Source: JAJKIV01 sp036509075 (GTDB lineage Bacteria > Gemmatimonadota > Gemmatimonadetes > Gemmatimonadales > Gemmatimonadaceae). Taken from it: 11,230 nucleotides of DNA. Location of the stretch: assembly GCA_036509075.1 (NCBI GenBank), contig DATCGG010000431.1, forward strand, positions 1 through 11,230. The letters run 5' to 3'. Below the pieces are notes generated by a model. That model saw only the letters and a list, made by a program, of their open reading frames with translations. It had not been told where the DNA came from and ran no database searches. Every line of letters begins with the position of its first letter. Position 1 is the stretch's first letter. Shown here one piece after another: positions 1 to 5,869 of this stretch. Made by a program: the position numbers and the translations under genes.

Positions 1-610
1 TCATGGAGCCGAGGTTGAACTTCGTGTCGAGCTTGTTAGGCACGTCGAAGTCCTTGTTCGCTTCGCCGAAGGCTCCGGCGTAGATCGGCTTCCCATCTTT
101 CGCGAGCAGCACGGCCCCCGAGAACACGTCGGCTTTGACCAACGTCGTGACGTACTGCTTGATCGCCTCCGCCATCTCGGCGTCGCTCGATACCGAAGGC
201 GCAGCCGCCGCGGCCTTCGCGCGAGGTGGGCGTCCGCCGATCCCCGCAATGCGATACGGCGCCGAGGGCTCCACCTGTACCGAGATGGCGGTGTAGTCGC
301 CCGTGAGCTTCTGCTTGAGGAGGGCCGTCGTGCGACCTTGTGCTTCCTCCTGCACCTCGACCCAGTCGAATCCGCCCGACTGCTCGTGCTGGCCCATGAA
401 GAAATCGATGTGGGCCCCCATCGGCAGTGAGCGCATTCGTCCCGCGAACGCCGAATCCACGTAGGCCCGTATCGCAGCAGGCGTGGCGGTGTTGATGAGC
501 GCGACGACCTCTCGCGCCCGCTTGGTGGCCGGGGACGTGCCCTGGCGTGGACTCATGGTGAAGGCGCCCGCTACAATGGCAGCCGAGACGAGCACATGGC
601 GCGCAGTCAT
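1..610 (-). CDS. Serine hydrolase of the beta-lactamase (class C/AmpC-like) family, 3' part missing
   Basis: The reading frame starts at an ATG (610-608) and stays open to the left edge, giving the first 203 residues. Residues 1-20 look like a short export signal (ARHVLVSAAIVAGAF). Residues about 25-130 form an N-terminal domain ending in VEPSAPYRIAGI, a phrase typical of the accessory domain found beside such hydrolases. After an Ala-rich linker (131-142) comes the start of the catalytic domain, GAVLLAKDGKPIYAGAFGEA at 165-184, then DTKFNLGSM. The SxxK nucleophile should follow within a few residues of the cut, so it is not visible. The family includes esterases, D-aminopeptidases and penicillin-binding-like enzymes; the substrate cannot be read. 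The ribosome site is weak (GGA about 8 bases upstream). The inverted repeat at 637-710 sits just upstream and probably lies in or near its promoter. Confidence 0.8.
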   Translation of the reverse strand, partial: MTARHVLVSAAIVAGAFTMSPRQGTSPATKRAREVVALINTATPAAIRAYVDSAFAGRMRSLPMGAHIDFFMGQHEQSGGFDWVEVQEEAQGRTTALLKQKLTGDYTAISVQVEPSAPYRIAGIGGRPPRAKAAAAAPSVSSDAEMAEAIKQYVTTLVKADVFSGAVLLAKDGKPIYAGAFGEANKDFDVPNKLDTKFNLGSM

Positions 611-636
611 GTCTATCCGGTGCGTTCGAAGTGAAA

Positions 637-710
637 CAAAGGGGTCGGAGTCGTTTGAAAGTCGGTCCCTTCTCGGCACCGAATGGTTTCAAACGACGCT
701 GACCCCTTTG
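637..710. repeat. Long inverted repeat, REP-like palindrome (copy 1)
   Basis: Two 24-base arms (637-660 and 687-710) are complementary at 22 of 24 positions and begin CAAAGGGGTC at the outer ends. The 26-base spacer contains a further inner stem, TCGGT (662-666) with ACCGA (678-682), so the whole forms a long hairpin or cruciform. It lies between the 3' end of the TPR-barrel gene (736) and the 5' end of the serine hydrolase (610), both on the minus strand. It could therefore end transcription of the first and affect expression of the second. A degenerate copy of the same arms is at 9977-10047. Intergenic palindromes of this style are often REP elements mobilised by Y1 (RAYT) transposases; that link is inferred, since no transposase is present here. 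Confidence 0.85.
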
Positions 711-735
711 ATCTAGCCGGGCCGTGAGCGAACCG

Positions 736-2379
736 TCAGGGCCGGATCGTCACCCCGAGCGAAAGCGATGTGCGCTGAAAACCGGCCGAGCCCGTAAGGT
801 TGGAGTTCGACCAGCCGCCATCCAGGCGAACGCCCCAGTGCGAGCTCACATCGCGCTCTACCGAGGCGCGACCCATCCCGAGCGGCTGCCACTCGCTGCC
901 GGTCTCTCGCAGCGCACCACCGCGCGCATATGCGGACAGATACCACACCCTCGCAACGCGCTTGGAGACGTTCACCGCCGGACCGGTCTCGACGTACTCC
1001 TCCGGAGAGAAGAACCGGAAATCGAACGGCGCGTCGTAATGCTGGTACGTGGTGGGCCACTCGACCGTGAAGATCGGCACCCCCTCGAACGACCACCGTG
1101 GAGTCACCCGGAACCGCAGCCGCGTATTGTCCTCGGACCAGCGCGTCGCGTCGGCCGAGACAGCGAGCGACAGCCCCGACGTCAGGCGTTCCGAGATGCC
1201 GATACTCCCGAACGTTCCGGTGAGGTGATTCTGAATCGCGGCGACGTTGTCGTTGATGACGACGTGCGCCGCCGCGACGTCCAGCCGATGACGATCGCTC
1301 GGCAGCCATGCGACGTTGATCTCGCCGTCCCACGGCGAGAAGGCGATGTCGTCGTAGGCGCTGAGCCCTGCCCTCGCCGACAGCGCGACTGCGCGGGCTG
1401 GCCGCAGGTCGAGCGCCGTTTCCACCTCTCGCGACCGCAGCTCGACGCCGTCGCCGCGGAGCTGGGCGGCCCGACCGGTTACGCGCACCTTACCTAACGC
1501 CAGCGGCGCGGCGCCGCTCGCGAGCTCGGCGGCGCGATACGACGTCCCGTCGTGATCGCGGAACCCCCGGGTGCCGAGGGCAAACGACGTGCGCGCGCGC
1601 TCCTCCCACCCCTGGGCCAGCCGGTCCATCGATGCCGAGCCGCGCCCAGCCTCCCGCTCGCCATGCACGAGGTCTACCGCCGCGCCTAACGCGCCGAGGT
1701 CCGCCAGCGCCATGGCTCGTGCCTCCACGAGGGACCGGTCGTTCGAGCCCGTCGCGATCATGGAATCGGCGAGGGCGAGCGCCGCACGCGGCCGGCCCTG
1801 CGCGAGGCGCACGTAGGCAAGGCCGATCGCCGCCTGCTCACGATCGAGGTCGCTGCCGTCGGCCTGGATGGCCCGATAGCGGCGCTCAGACTCGGCGAAG
1901 TGATTGCCCCAACGCAGCACGCGGGCGGCCCCGAGCCGCGCTGCGCCGCGCTCATAGACACACTGCGCCGCGACACTGTCGTAGGCGACACGCGCAGCAT
2001 CCAGCTCGTTGGCCCACGAGAGCGCGAGCCCGAGGTCGAGCTGTGTCTCGCAAGCACGCGGATGCAGTTCCAGATATTCCGAAAACAACTGCGCCGCCTG
2101 CTTCGGACGGTCTGACCAGAGGTACTGGCGGCCCAACCGCGGCAGCAGCGGCAGTCGCAGGTAACGATCGAGCGCGATAGCTCGCTCGTACGCAGCGATG
2201 GCCTCGTACGGCTTCGATTGGTACGCAGCGACGTCGGCCGCGTGCACGAGCGAGTCGGCGACAGTCCGGGCATCCTGCGAAAGCAACGTGGCGGGAACGA
2301 CCAGCGCCGTTGCGGCGAGAAGTCGAGCCGTGCGCACGCGGATCCGATTTGTGCTCATGTGAATTCGATTTCCCTTCAT
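736..2379 (-). CDS. Exported TPR plus outer-membrane beta-barrel protein (YaiO/PgaA-like), putative exopolysaccharide export channel
   Basis: 547 residues. The ATG at 2379 overlaps the TGA of the upstream synthase as ATGA, so I choose it over the inner ATG at 2358; an AAGGGCG lies about 8 bases upstream. Residues 1-36 are a signal peptide with a basic start (RIRVRTAR) and hydrophobic core (LLAATALVVPATLL). Residues about 37-255 are helical, with TPR-like units (YEAIAAYERAIALD; QAAQLFSEYLELHP; AESERRYRAI). From about 265 to the end the pattern switches to alternating beta-strands with Arg, Trp and Tyr, as in outer-membrane barrels of the YaiO type. TPRs followed by a barrel is also the plan of PgaA, the poly-GlcNAc exporter. 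Its position as third gene after PgaD-like and PgaC-like genes suggests it fills that role. The alternative is a YaiO-family protein of unknown function. Confidence 0.72.
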   Translation of the reverse strand: MKGNRIHMSTNRIRVRTARLLAATALVVPATLLSQDARTVADSLVHAADVAAYQSKPYEAIAAYERAIALDRYLRLPLLPRLGRQYLWSDRPKQAAQLFSEYLELHPRACETQLDLGLALSWANELDAARVAYDSVAAQCVYERGAARLGAARVLRWGNHFAESERRYRAIQADGSDLDREQAAIGLAYVRLAQGRPRAALALADSMIATGSNDRSLVEARAMALADLGALGAAVDLVHGEREAGRGSASMDRLAQGWEERARTSFALGTRGFRDHDGTSYRAAELASGAAPLALGKVRVTGRAAQLRGDGVELRSREVETALDLRPARAVALSARAGLSAYDDIAFSPWDGEINVAWLPSDRHRLDVAAAHVVINDNVAAIQNHLTGTFGSIGISERLTSGLSLAVSADATRWSEDNTRLRFRVTPRWSFEGVPIFTVEWPTTYQHYDAPFDFRFFSPEEYVETGPAVNVSKRVARVWYLSAYARGGALRETGSEWQPLGMGRASVERDVSSHWGVRLDGGWSNSNLTGSAGFQRTSLSLGVTIRP

Positions 2380-3689
2380 GATGTCGCCCTTGGTCCCGCG
2401 GTCGCGCCAACACGTGCGATGTGCCAGACCTGCACGGACGGCCGCTTTCGCAGCAGCCCGTCGATGGTGTAGATCGCGCTGATGACGGACATCAGCATCC
2501 AGTACACGAGCGGGTACAGGACAGCGAACGGGAAGTAGCGCGTGAGCCCACGGTCGTAACGACGGTCGAGCAGCACGCCAGTGGCGAGCTGCGTTAGGCA
2601 GGCCGTCGCCGTCAGCATGCCCCAGAGGCTCGGGATTGGCGACGAGCCGTACGGCGAGAACCCCATGGCGTGTGCGACGAGCCAGTAGGTCGTCAGCGCC
2701 AGGAACGTGTACGCCCAGGCGATGGATAGCACACCTTCCCAGAACACCGGCCACAGGCGCCTGAGCTTCCAGGTCATCGGAACGTGGCGATGCTTCAAGA
2801 GCACCTGGGCAAGCCCGCGCGCCCAGCGGCGGCGCTGCTTCCACAGCTCGCCCAGCGTGGGTGGCACCTCCATCCACACGACCGCCGAGGGTTCGTACCT
2901 GACGTCCCAGAAGCGGCGCTGGAGCTTCCAGGTCATGTCGATATCCTCGGTGGCCATGTCAGGCGAGAACAGGCCGACGTCCACGAGCGCCGTCTTTCGG
3001 AACGCGGCGATCGCGCCGGACACTGTGAGCACGCGGCCCCAGATGCGCTGGGCGCGGCGCTGCACCGACACGATCGACGCGAACTCCAGCGTCTGCAGGT
3101 TTCGGAGGAGCGAGCCGCGGTTGGCGACGCGGGGGTTGCCGGTGACCGCGCCGACGCGCGATGTCTCGAAGTGGGGGACAAGCGCGCGGAGGACGCACGG
3201 CGTCACGACGATGTCCGCGTCGAGCACCACGACAATCTCCCCGCGGCACAGCGGGAGCGCGTCGTTCAGACCCATGGCCTTGCCTTCGTTCACCGTCTTG
3301 TCGAGCAGCCGGACGACGCCCGTATGGACGTAGCGCCTAACGACCGCAGCGGTGTTGTCCGGCGAGCCGTCGTTCACCACAATGACTTCGTACGACGGAT
3401 AGTCGACCGCGAGCAAGGCCTCGAGCGTTCGGCCGATGGTATCGGCCTCGCGATGGGCGGGAATGACCACCGAAACGAAGGGCAGTGTCGTCGCCGTAGC
3501 GTTACCCGGCGCACTGTTGGCGAGATTCGCCTTCCCCTCGCGACGGCGCGCGAACGCGATGCTGAGGACGATCCATACACATGCCATCGCGATCGGATAT
3601 GCGCCGTAGAAGACGAGCGCAGCGCGATACGGCACCGAGTCCGAGATGGCGCGAAAAACGTCGACGGCCGGAGAGAGATCGAACGTCAT
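2376..3689 (-). CDS. pgaC: Family 2 processive glycosyltransferase, PgaC/IcaA-like poly-beta-1,6-N-acetylglucosamine synthase
   Basis: 437 residues, starting at the ATG 3689-3687. A strong GGAGGAG five bases upstream decides this start; the open frame continues further upstream but is shadow there. One N-terminal membrane helix (about 27-47) precedes a GT-A domain with VNDGS (105-109), LDADI (156-160), TED (247-249) and QRRRW (285-289), the signature of processive inner-membrane synthases. AVTGNPR (181-187) and TVSGAIAAFRK (222-232) closely match the PgaC/IcaA branch rather than cellulose or hyaluronan synthases. Three or so further helices follow (about 315-340, 355-375, 386-408). It should polymerise UDP-GlcNAc in the cytoplasm and thread the chain through the membrane with its PgaD-like partner. 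Its start overlaps the PgaD-like stop by one base and its stop overlaps the next start by four. Substrate is inferred by resemblance. Confidence 0.82.
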   Translation of the reverse strand: MTFDLSPAVDVFRAISDSVPYRAALVFYGAYPIAMACVWIVLSIAFARRREGKANLANSAPGNATATTLPFVSVVIPAHREADTIGRTLEALLAVDYPSYEVIVVNDGSPDNTAAVVRRYVHTGVVRLLDKTVNEGKAMGLNDALPLCRGEIVVVLDADIVVTPCVLRALVPHFETSRVGAVTGNPRVANRGSLLRNLQTLEFASIVSVQRRAQRIWGRVLTVSGAIAAFRKTALVDVGLFSPDMATEDIDMTWKLQRRFWDVRYEPSAVVWMEVPPTLGELWKQRRRWARGLAQVLLKHRHVPMTWKLRRLWPVFWEGVLSIAWAYTFLALTTYWLVAHAMGFSPYGSSPIPSLWGMLTATACLTQLATGVLLDRRYDRGLTRYFPFAVLYPLVYWMLMSVISAIYTIDGLLRKRPSVQVWHIARVGATAGPRATS

Positions 3690-4294
3690 CACAGCTCCTC
3701 CGGGTCGACGGCGATGTACGCCTTGACGCCATCCTTCAGTACGACACGGACCTCCGGCGCCGTCCACACGACGTCGCCCGCCGGCAGCTCGAGCCGGCGA
3801 CCGAGCGTGTCACGCTCCCAGCGTATCACGACCGGGCGATTCGATCGGCGGCGCGTGGCCTTCCTCGCGAGCCGAATGTTGTAGCTCGTCCATGCCAGCA
3901 TCGCGACCACGCATACGGCCAGCGCTGCGGTAAGTAAGCCAAACGCGATGCCGAGCGAGCGCGCAGTCTCCTGGCGAAGGACGATGGCCCACCAGGAGAC
4001 GAAGATCGTCCACCCGATCGCGATCGCGATCCACGCCGCGACTCGCGCAATCAGTTGTGGCTCTCGCTCGGCCGACGCGCGTTCGGCGTGCGAGGGAGGC
4101 GGGATCGGCTCGGTTCGGGATGGCGTGAACCGAATGGGCCGAACAGGTCGTACACGGGTCTCCGCTCCGGCAGCGCGCGGCGGAGGCTGAAGTAAGGTTG
4201 GGGGCCGCGCTGGTTCGCGCGGTCCGATTGTCTGATGATCCACAGCAAACGAATTGGAGTCGCCGCGCGGTGACTCGCGCGCGTTCGGCGACAA
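3689..4294 (-). CDS. PgaD-like two-helix inner-membrane protein, putative partner of the polysaccharide synthase
   Basis: Up to 201 residues. Two adjacent membrane helices (about 83-106, with GWTIFVSWWAIVL, and 115-138, ending AWTSYNIRLARK) precede a short basic cytoplasmic tail ending DPEEL. The W..F..SWW pattern in helix one and W.SYN after helix two resemble PgaD, the small subunit that activates PgaC in poly-GlcNAc synthesis. Location immediately upstream of the synthase, with a TGATG stop/start overlap, supports the pairing. The first 75 residues are Pro- and Arg-rich with no recognisable fold and are longer than expected for PgaD. The start is uncertain: the only starts I see are TTG (4294) and GTG (4243), neither with a clear ribosome site. 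The family call rests on topology, a short motif and context. Confidence 0.6.
   Translation of the reverse strand: MSPNARESPRGDSNSFAVDHQTIGPREPARPPTLLQPPPRAAGAETRVRPVRPIRFTPSRTEPIPPPSHAERASAEREPQLIARVAAWIAIAIGWTIFVSWWAIVLRQETARSLGIAFGLLTAALAVCVVAMLAWTSYNIRLARKATRRRSNRPVVIRWERDTLGRRLELPAGDVVWTAPEVRVVLKDGVKAYIAVDPEEL
3695..3701 (-). promoter_or_regulatory. Strong ribosome binding site for the PgaC-like synthase
   Basis: GGAGGAG on the minus strand, five bases before the ATG at 3689. It lies inside the last codons (Glu-Glu) of the PgaD-like gene, so translation of the two is probably coupled. It fixes the synthase start at 3689. Confidence 0.8.
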
Positions 4295-4369
4295 ACGGCC
4301 GCCTGGTTTAAGAGTGTTTAATGCTCCCCCACGTCACCGGGTTATTCGACACCGAGCGGCTGCGACGGA

Positions 4370-4390
4370 GCGCACGTTAGGCGCGTGCGC
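4370..4390 (-). terminator. GC-rich hairpin just after the slipin gene, with the iterated motif at its loop
   Basis: GCGCACG (4370-4376) pairs perfectly with CGTGCGC (4384-4390) around a seven-base loop. It begins four bases beyond the slipin stop codon (4395-4397), in the place expected for a terminator. No run of U follows on the minus strand, so it is not a classical intrinsic terminator. The loop and adjoining stem bases contain CGTTAGGC (4375-4382), one of the 14 copies of the window's iterated word. Confidence 0.4.
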
Positions 4391-4394
4391 CCGA

Positions 4395-5282
4395 TCACTC
4401 GGCGGGTTGTCGGGACGAGTCGATTCGGATCTGCGGCAGTGCCTCAGCCGGGTCTGCGGGCGGAAGCAGTGGTGGCGCGGGCTCGGATGCAACGGCCGGC
4501 TTGTTTCGCTCGGTGTTCGCCGCGGCGGGCGCCGACGCGTCGGGAGCCCGCTTGAAGAACGCGCTCAGCATGTCGATCGGCACCGGAAAGATCGTGGTCG
4601 AGTTGTTCTCGGTCGCGATCTCGGTGACCGTCTGCAGATAGCGCAGCTGCAGCGACGCGGGCTGAGTCGACATCACGCGCGCGGCTTCGGCCAGCGTCTC
4701 GGACGCCTGCAACTCGCCCTGCGCGTTGATCACCTTCGCGCGCCGCTCGCGCTCGGCTTCTGCTTGCCGCGCTATCGCGCGCCGCATCGTTTCCGGAAGC
4801 TGCACATCCTTGATCTCGACGGCGGAGATCTCGACACCCCAGAAGTCCGTGCGCTCGTCGATGATCTGCCTGAGCAGCTCGTTCACCTTGCGCCGGTCAG
4901 CGAGCAGCTCGTCCAGCTCTACTTGCCCGAGCACCGAGAGCAGCGTCGTCTGCGCGAGCTGGCCGGTGGCGTAGAGGTAGTCCTGTATCTCCAGGATGGC
5001 GAGCCCGGGGTCGGAAACGCGGAAGTAGAGCACCGCGTTCACGGTGACCGAGATGTTGTCGCGCGTGATGACTTCCTGCGCCGGGATGTCGATCGCGACG
5101 ACGCGCATCGACACGCGCTTCATGCGCGACAGGATGGTCGGCACGAAGATGAGCCCGGGCCCTTTCGTTCCCGTGTACTTCCCCAGGAAGAACATGACGC
5201 CGCGCTCGTACTGGTTGAGTACGCGCAAGCTCGAGAGGACGTAGGCTCCGACCACTCCGAGCGAGATCAGCAGTATCTCCAT
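4395..5282 (-). CDS. Slipin (stomatin-like SPFH/band 7 membrane scaffold protein)
   Basis: 295 residues from the ATG at 5282, with GAGG seven bases upstream. An N-terminal hydrophobic hairpin or helix (about 2-18) anchors it. It is followed by the SPFH/band 7 domain: NQYERGVMFFLGK (23-35), GPGLIFVP (41-48), IDIPAQEVITRDN (64-76) and VNAVLYFRV (81-89). Then comes the coiled-coil region rich in Ala, Glu and Arg (RRAIARQAEAERERRAKV, about 167-184). IFPVPIDM (231-238) is the usual slipin C-terminal motif. The last 55 residues are a Pro/Ala-rich tail. Slipins oligomerise on the inner membrane and organise membrane microdomains, often with a partner protease. Here the upstream partner is instead a 60-residue two-helix protein, 24 bases away and probably co-transcribed. 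Confidence 0.93.
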   Translation of the reverse strand: MEILLISLGVVGAYVLSSLRVLNQYERGVMFFLGKYTGTKGPGLIFVPTILSRMKRVSMRVVAIDIPAQEVITRDNISVTVNAVLYFRVSDPGLAILEIQDYLYATGQLAQTTLLSVLGQVELDELLADRRKVNELLRQIIDERTDFWGVEISAVEIKDVQLPETMRRAIARQAEAERERRAKVINAQGELQASETLAEAARVMSTQPASLQLRYLQTVTEIATENNSTTIFPVPIDMLSAFFKRAPDASAPAAANTERNKPAVASEPAPPLLPPADPAEALPQIRIDSSRQPAE

Positions 5283-5306
5283 AACGCGACCTCGGCGAGC
5301 GGACCC

Positions 5307-5489
5307 TCAGGACCGCGTTGCCACTCGCAGCAACCGCCACGCCCACACGGAGAGCGCGGCCGCGAACACGGTGAGCAGGATGAACCAGGGATCTCGCGCC
5401 AGCGCGGTGGACTCCGCGATAGCACGCCAGACATGCGCTGCGGTGACGAGCGTGAAAACCGTCCCTGTGGTAATGAGGTACGCTTTCAT
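5307..5489 (-). CDS. Small two-helix membrane protein of unknown function, paired with slipin
   Basis: 60 residues from the ATG at 5489, chosen because GAGG lies six bases upstream and the first helix starts there; the frame is open further upstream but without a matching signal. Helix one covers about residues 2-24 (LITTGTVFTLVTAAHVW) and helix two about 36-55 (FILLTVFAAALSVWAWRLL), joined by a short acidic loop (ESTALARDP). The C-terminus is basic. I recognise the general style (short hydrophobic proteins with a TAAHVWR and DPWFILLT pattern) as a conserved hypothetical, with no known role. The gap to the slipin start is 24 bases, so they form a likely operon and possibly a complex in the membrane. 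A TATGAT hexamer at 5528-5523 on the minus strand may be the -10 of its promoter. Confidence 0.7.
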   Translation of the reverse strand: MKAYLITTGTVFTLVTAAHVWRAIAESTALARDPWFILLTVFAAALSVWAWRLLRVATRS

Positions 5490-5522
5490 GGCAGGCCTCG
5501 GTTCAGGAAACGCAACCCTCAC

Positions 5523-5528
5523 ATCATA
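5523..5528 (-). promoter_or_regulatory. Possible -10 box for the small membrane protein/slipin operon
   Basis: TATGAT on the minus strand, 34 bases upstream of the start codon at 5489, one base off the sigma-70 consensus. I see no convincing -35 hexamer at 16-18 bases, so this is a weak call. Confidence 0.3.
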
Positions 5529-5613
5529 CGCGTTGGTTCCCCCGCGCGCGAATGGCGACTCTGCCAAATCGCGCCCCTCGCCAGCTCTCGACATCCCCCG
5601 ACCGAGCCTAACC

Positions 5614-5631
5614 GGCGGTGGCAAAACCGCC
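5614..5631. repeat. Six-base-pair hairpin between two copies of the iterated motif
   Basis: GGCGGT (5614-5619) pairs with ACCGCC (5626-5631) around a six-base loop. CCTAAC sits one base to the left (5607-5612) and four bases to the right (5636-5641). It could be part of a terminator for the FAD-enzyme transcript, but no U-run follows on either strand. Confidence 0.45.
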
Positions 5632-5641
5632 AAGACCTAAC

Positions 5642-5820
5642 GCGGATGAACCACGATCACGACGATTGCACGGATTGGCTCCGCTGACGCTGACGATTCC
5701 AGACGCCCGGCAGCCGCTCGGTTGCGTTGTCAGAAAACCAACGAACTGATTTCCGGCGCCGCGATGGTCGGATGGTTTCGGAACAAATCCGCGTCATCGT
5801 GGTGATCGTGGTTCATCCGT
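5642..5820. repeat. Long-arm intergenic inverted repeat (second family)
   Basis: Arms at 5644-5676 and 5786-5818 are complementary at 29 of 33 positions, including an unbroken 17-base run starting GGATGAACCACGATCAC; the outer ends extend to 5642 and 5820 with one mismatch. The spacer of about 109 bases has no reading frame of note. The ATCCGTG/GGTTCATCC style resembles dispersed intergenic repeats that I have seen in many environmental bacterial genomes; that is recollection, not a search result. The arms are unrelated to those at 637-710. Confidence 0.8.
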
Positions 5821-5869
5821 GTCAGGTCTTTGACGTATTCGTTTGCGACAACACTCTTGTCCACCTAGC

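Larger units (their letters stand above)
5490..5869. other. 380-base gene-free gap with hairpin, motif pair and inverted repeat
   Basis: No reading frame here looks coding. It holds a possible promoter (5523-5528), two CCTAAC copies 29 bases apart in the same orientation (5607-5612 and 5636-5641) flanking a small hairpin, and a long inverted repeat (5642-5820). It lies between the stop of the FAD enzyme and the start of the small membrane protein, both on the minus strand, so it should contain the terminator of the first and the promoter of the second. Confidence 0.7.

Noticed and set aside
637..710. The palindrome as a plain intrinsic terminator
   Set aside because: The arms are much longer than a terminator needs, a related copy exists near 9977, and no clear U-run follows, though it may still stop transcription.
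2380..2877. A longer N-terminus for the TPR-barrel protein (frame open to 2877)
   Set aside because: The extra 166 residues overlap the synthase and look like shadow sequence. The ATG at 2379 has an ATGA overlap, a ribosome site and a signal peptide immediately after.
3690..3767. A 26-residue longer start for the PgaC-like synthase
   Set aside because: GGAGGAG sits five bases before the ATG at 3689, and the extension overlaps the PgaD-like coding end.
2784..3884. A 366-codon open frame on the plus strand
   Set aside because: Antisense to the PgaC-like synthase, whose motifs are clear; the antisense product has no recognisable feature.
4254..5687. A 477-codon open frame on the plus strand
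   Set aside because: It runs antisense across the slipin, the small membrane gene and their gaps; its translation is Arg/His-rich with no fold, a usual by-product of high-GC coding DNA. The minus-strand proteins here are unmistakable.
5642..5820. The long inverted repeat as an insertion sequence end pair
   Set aside because: The spacer of about 109 bases cannot encode a transposase and no target-site duplication stands out.
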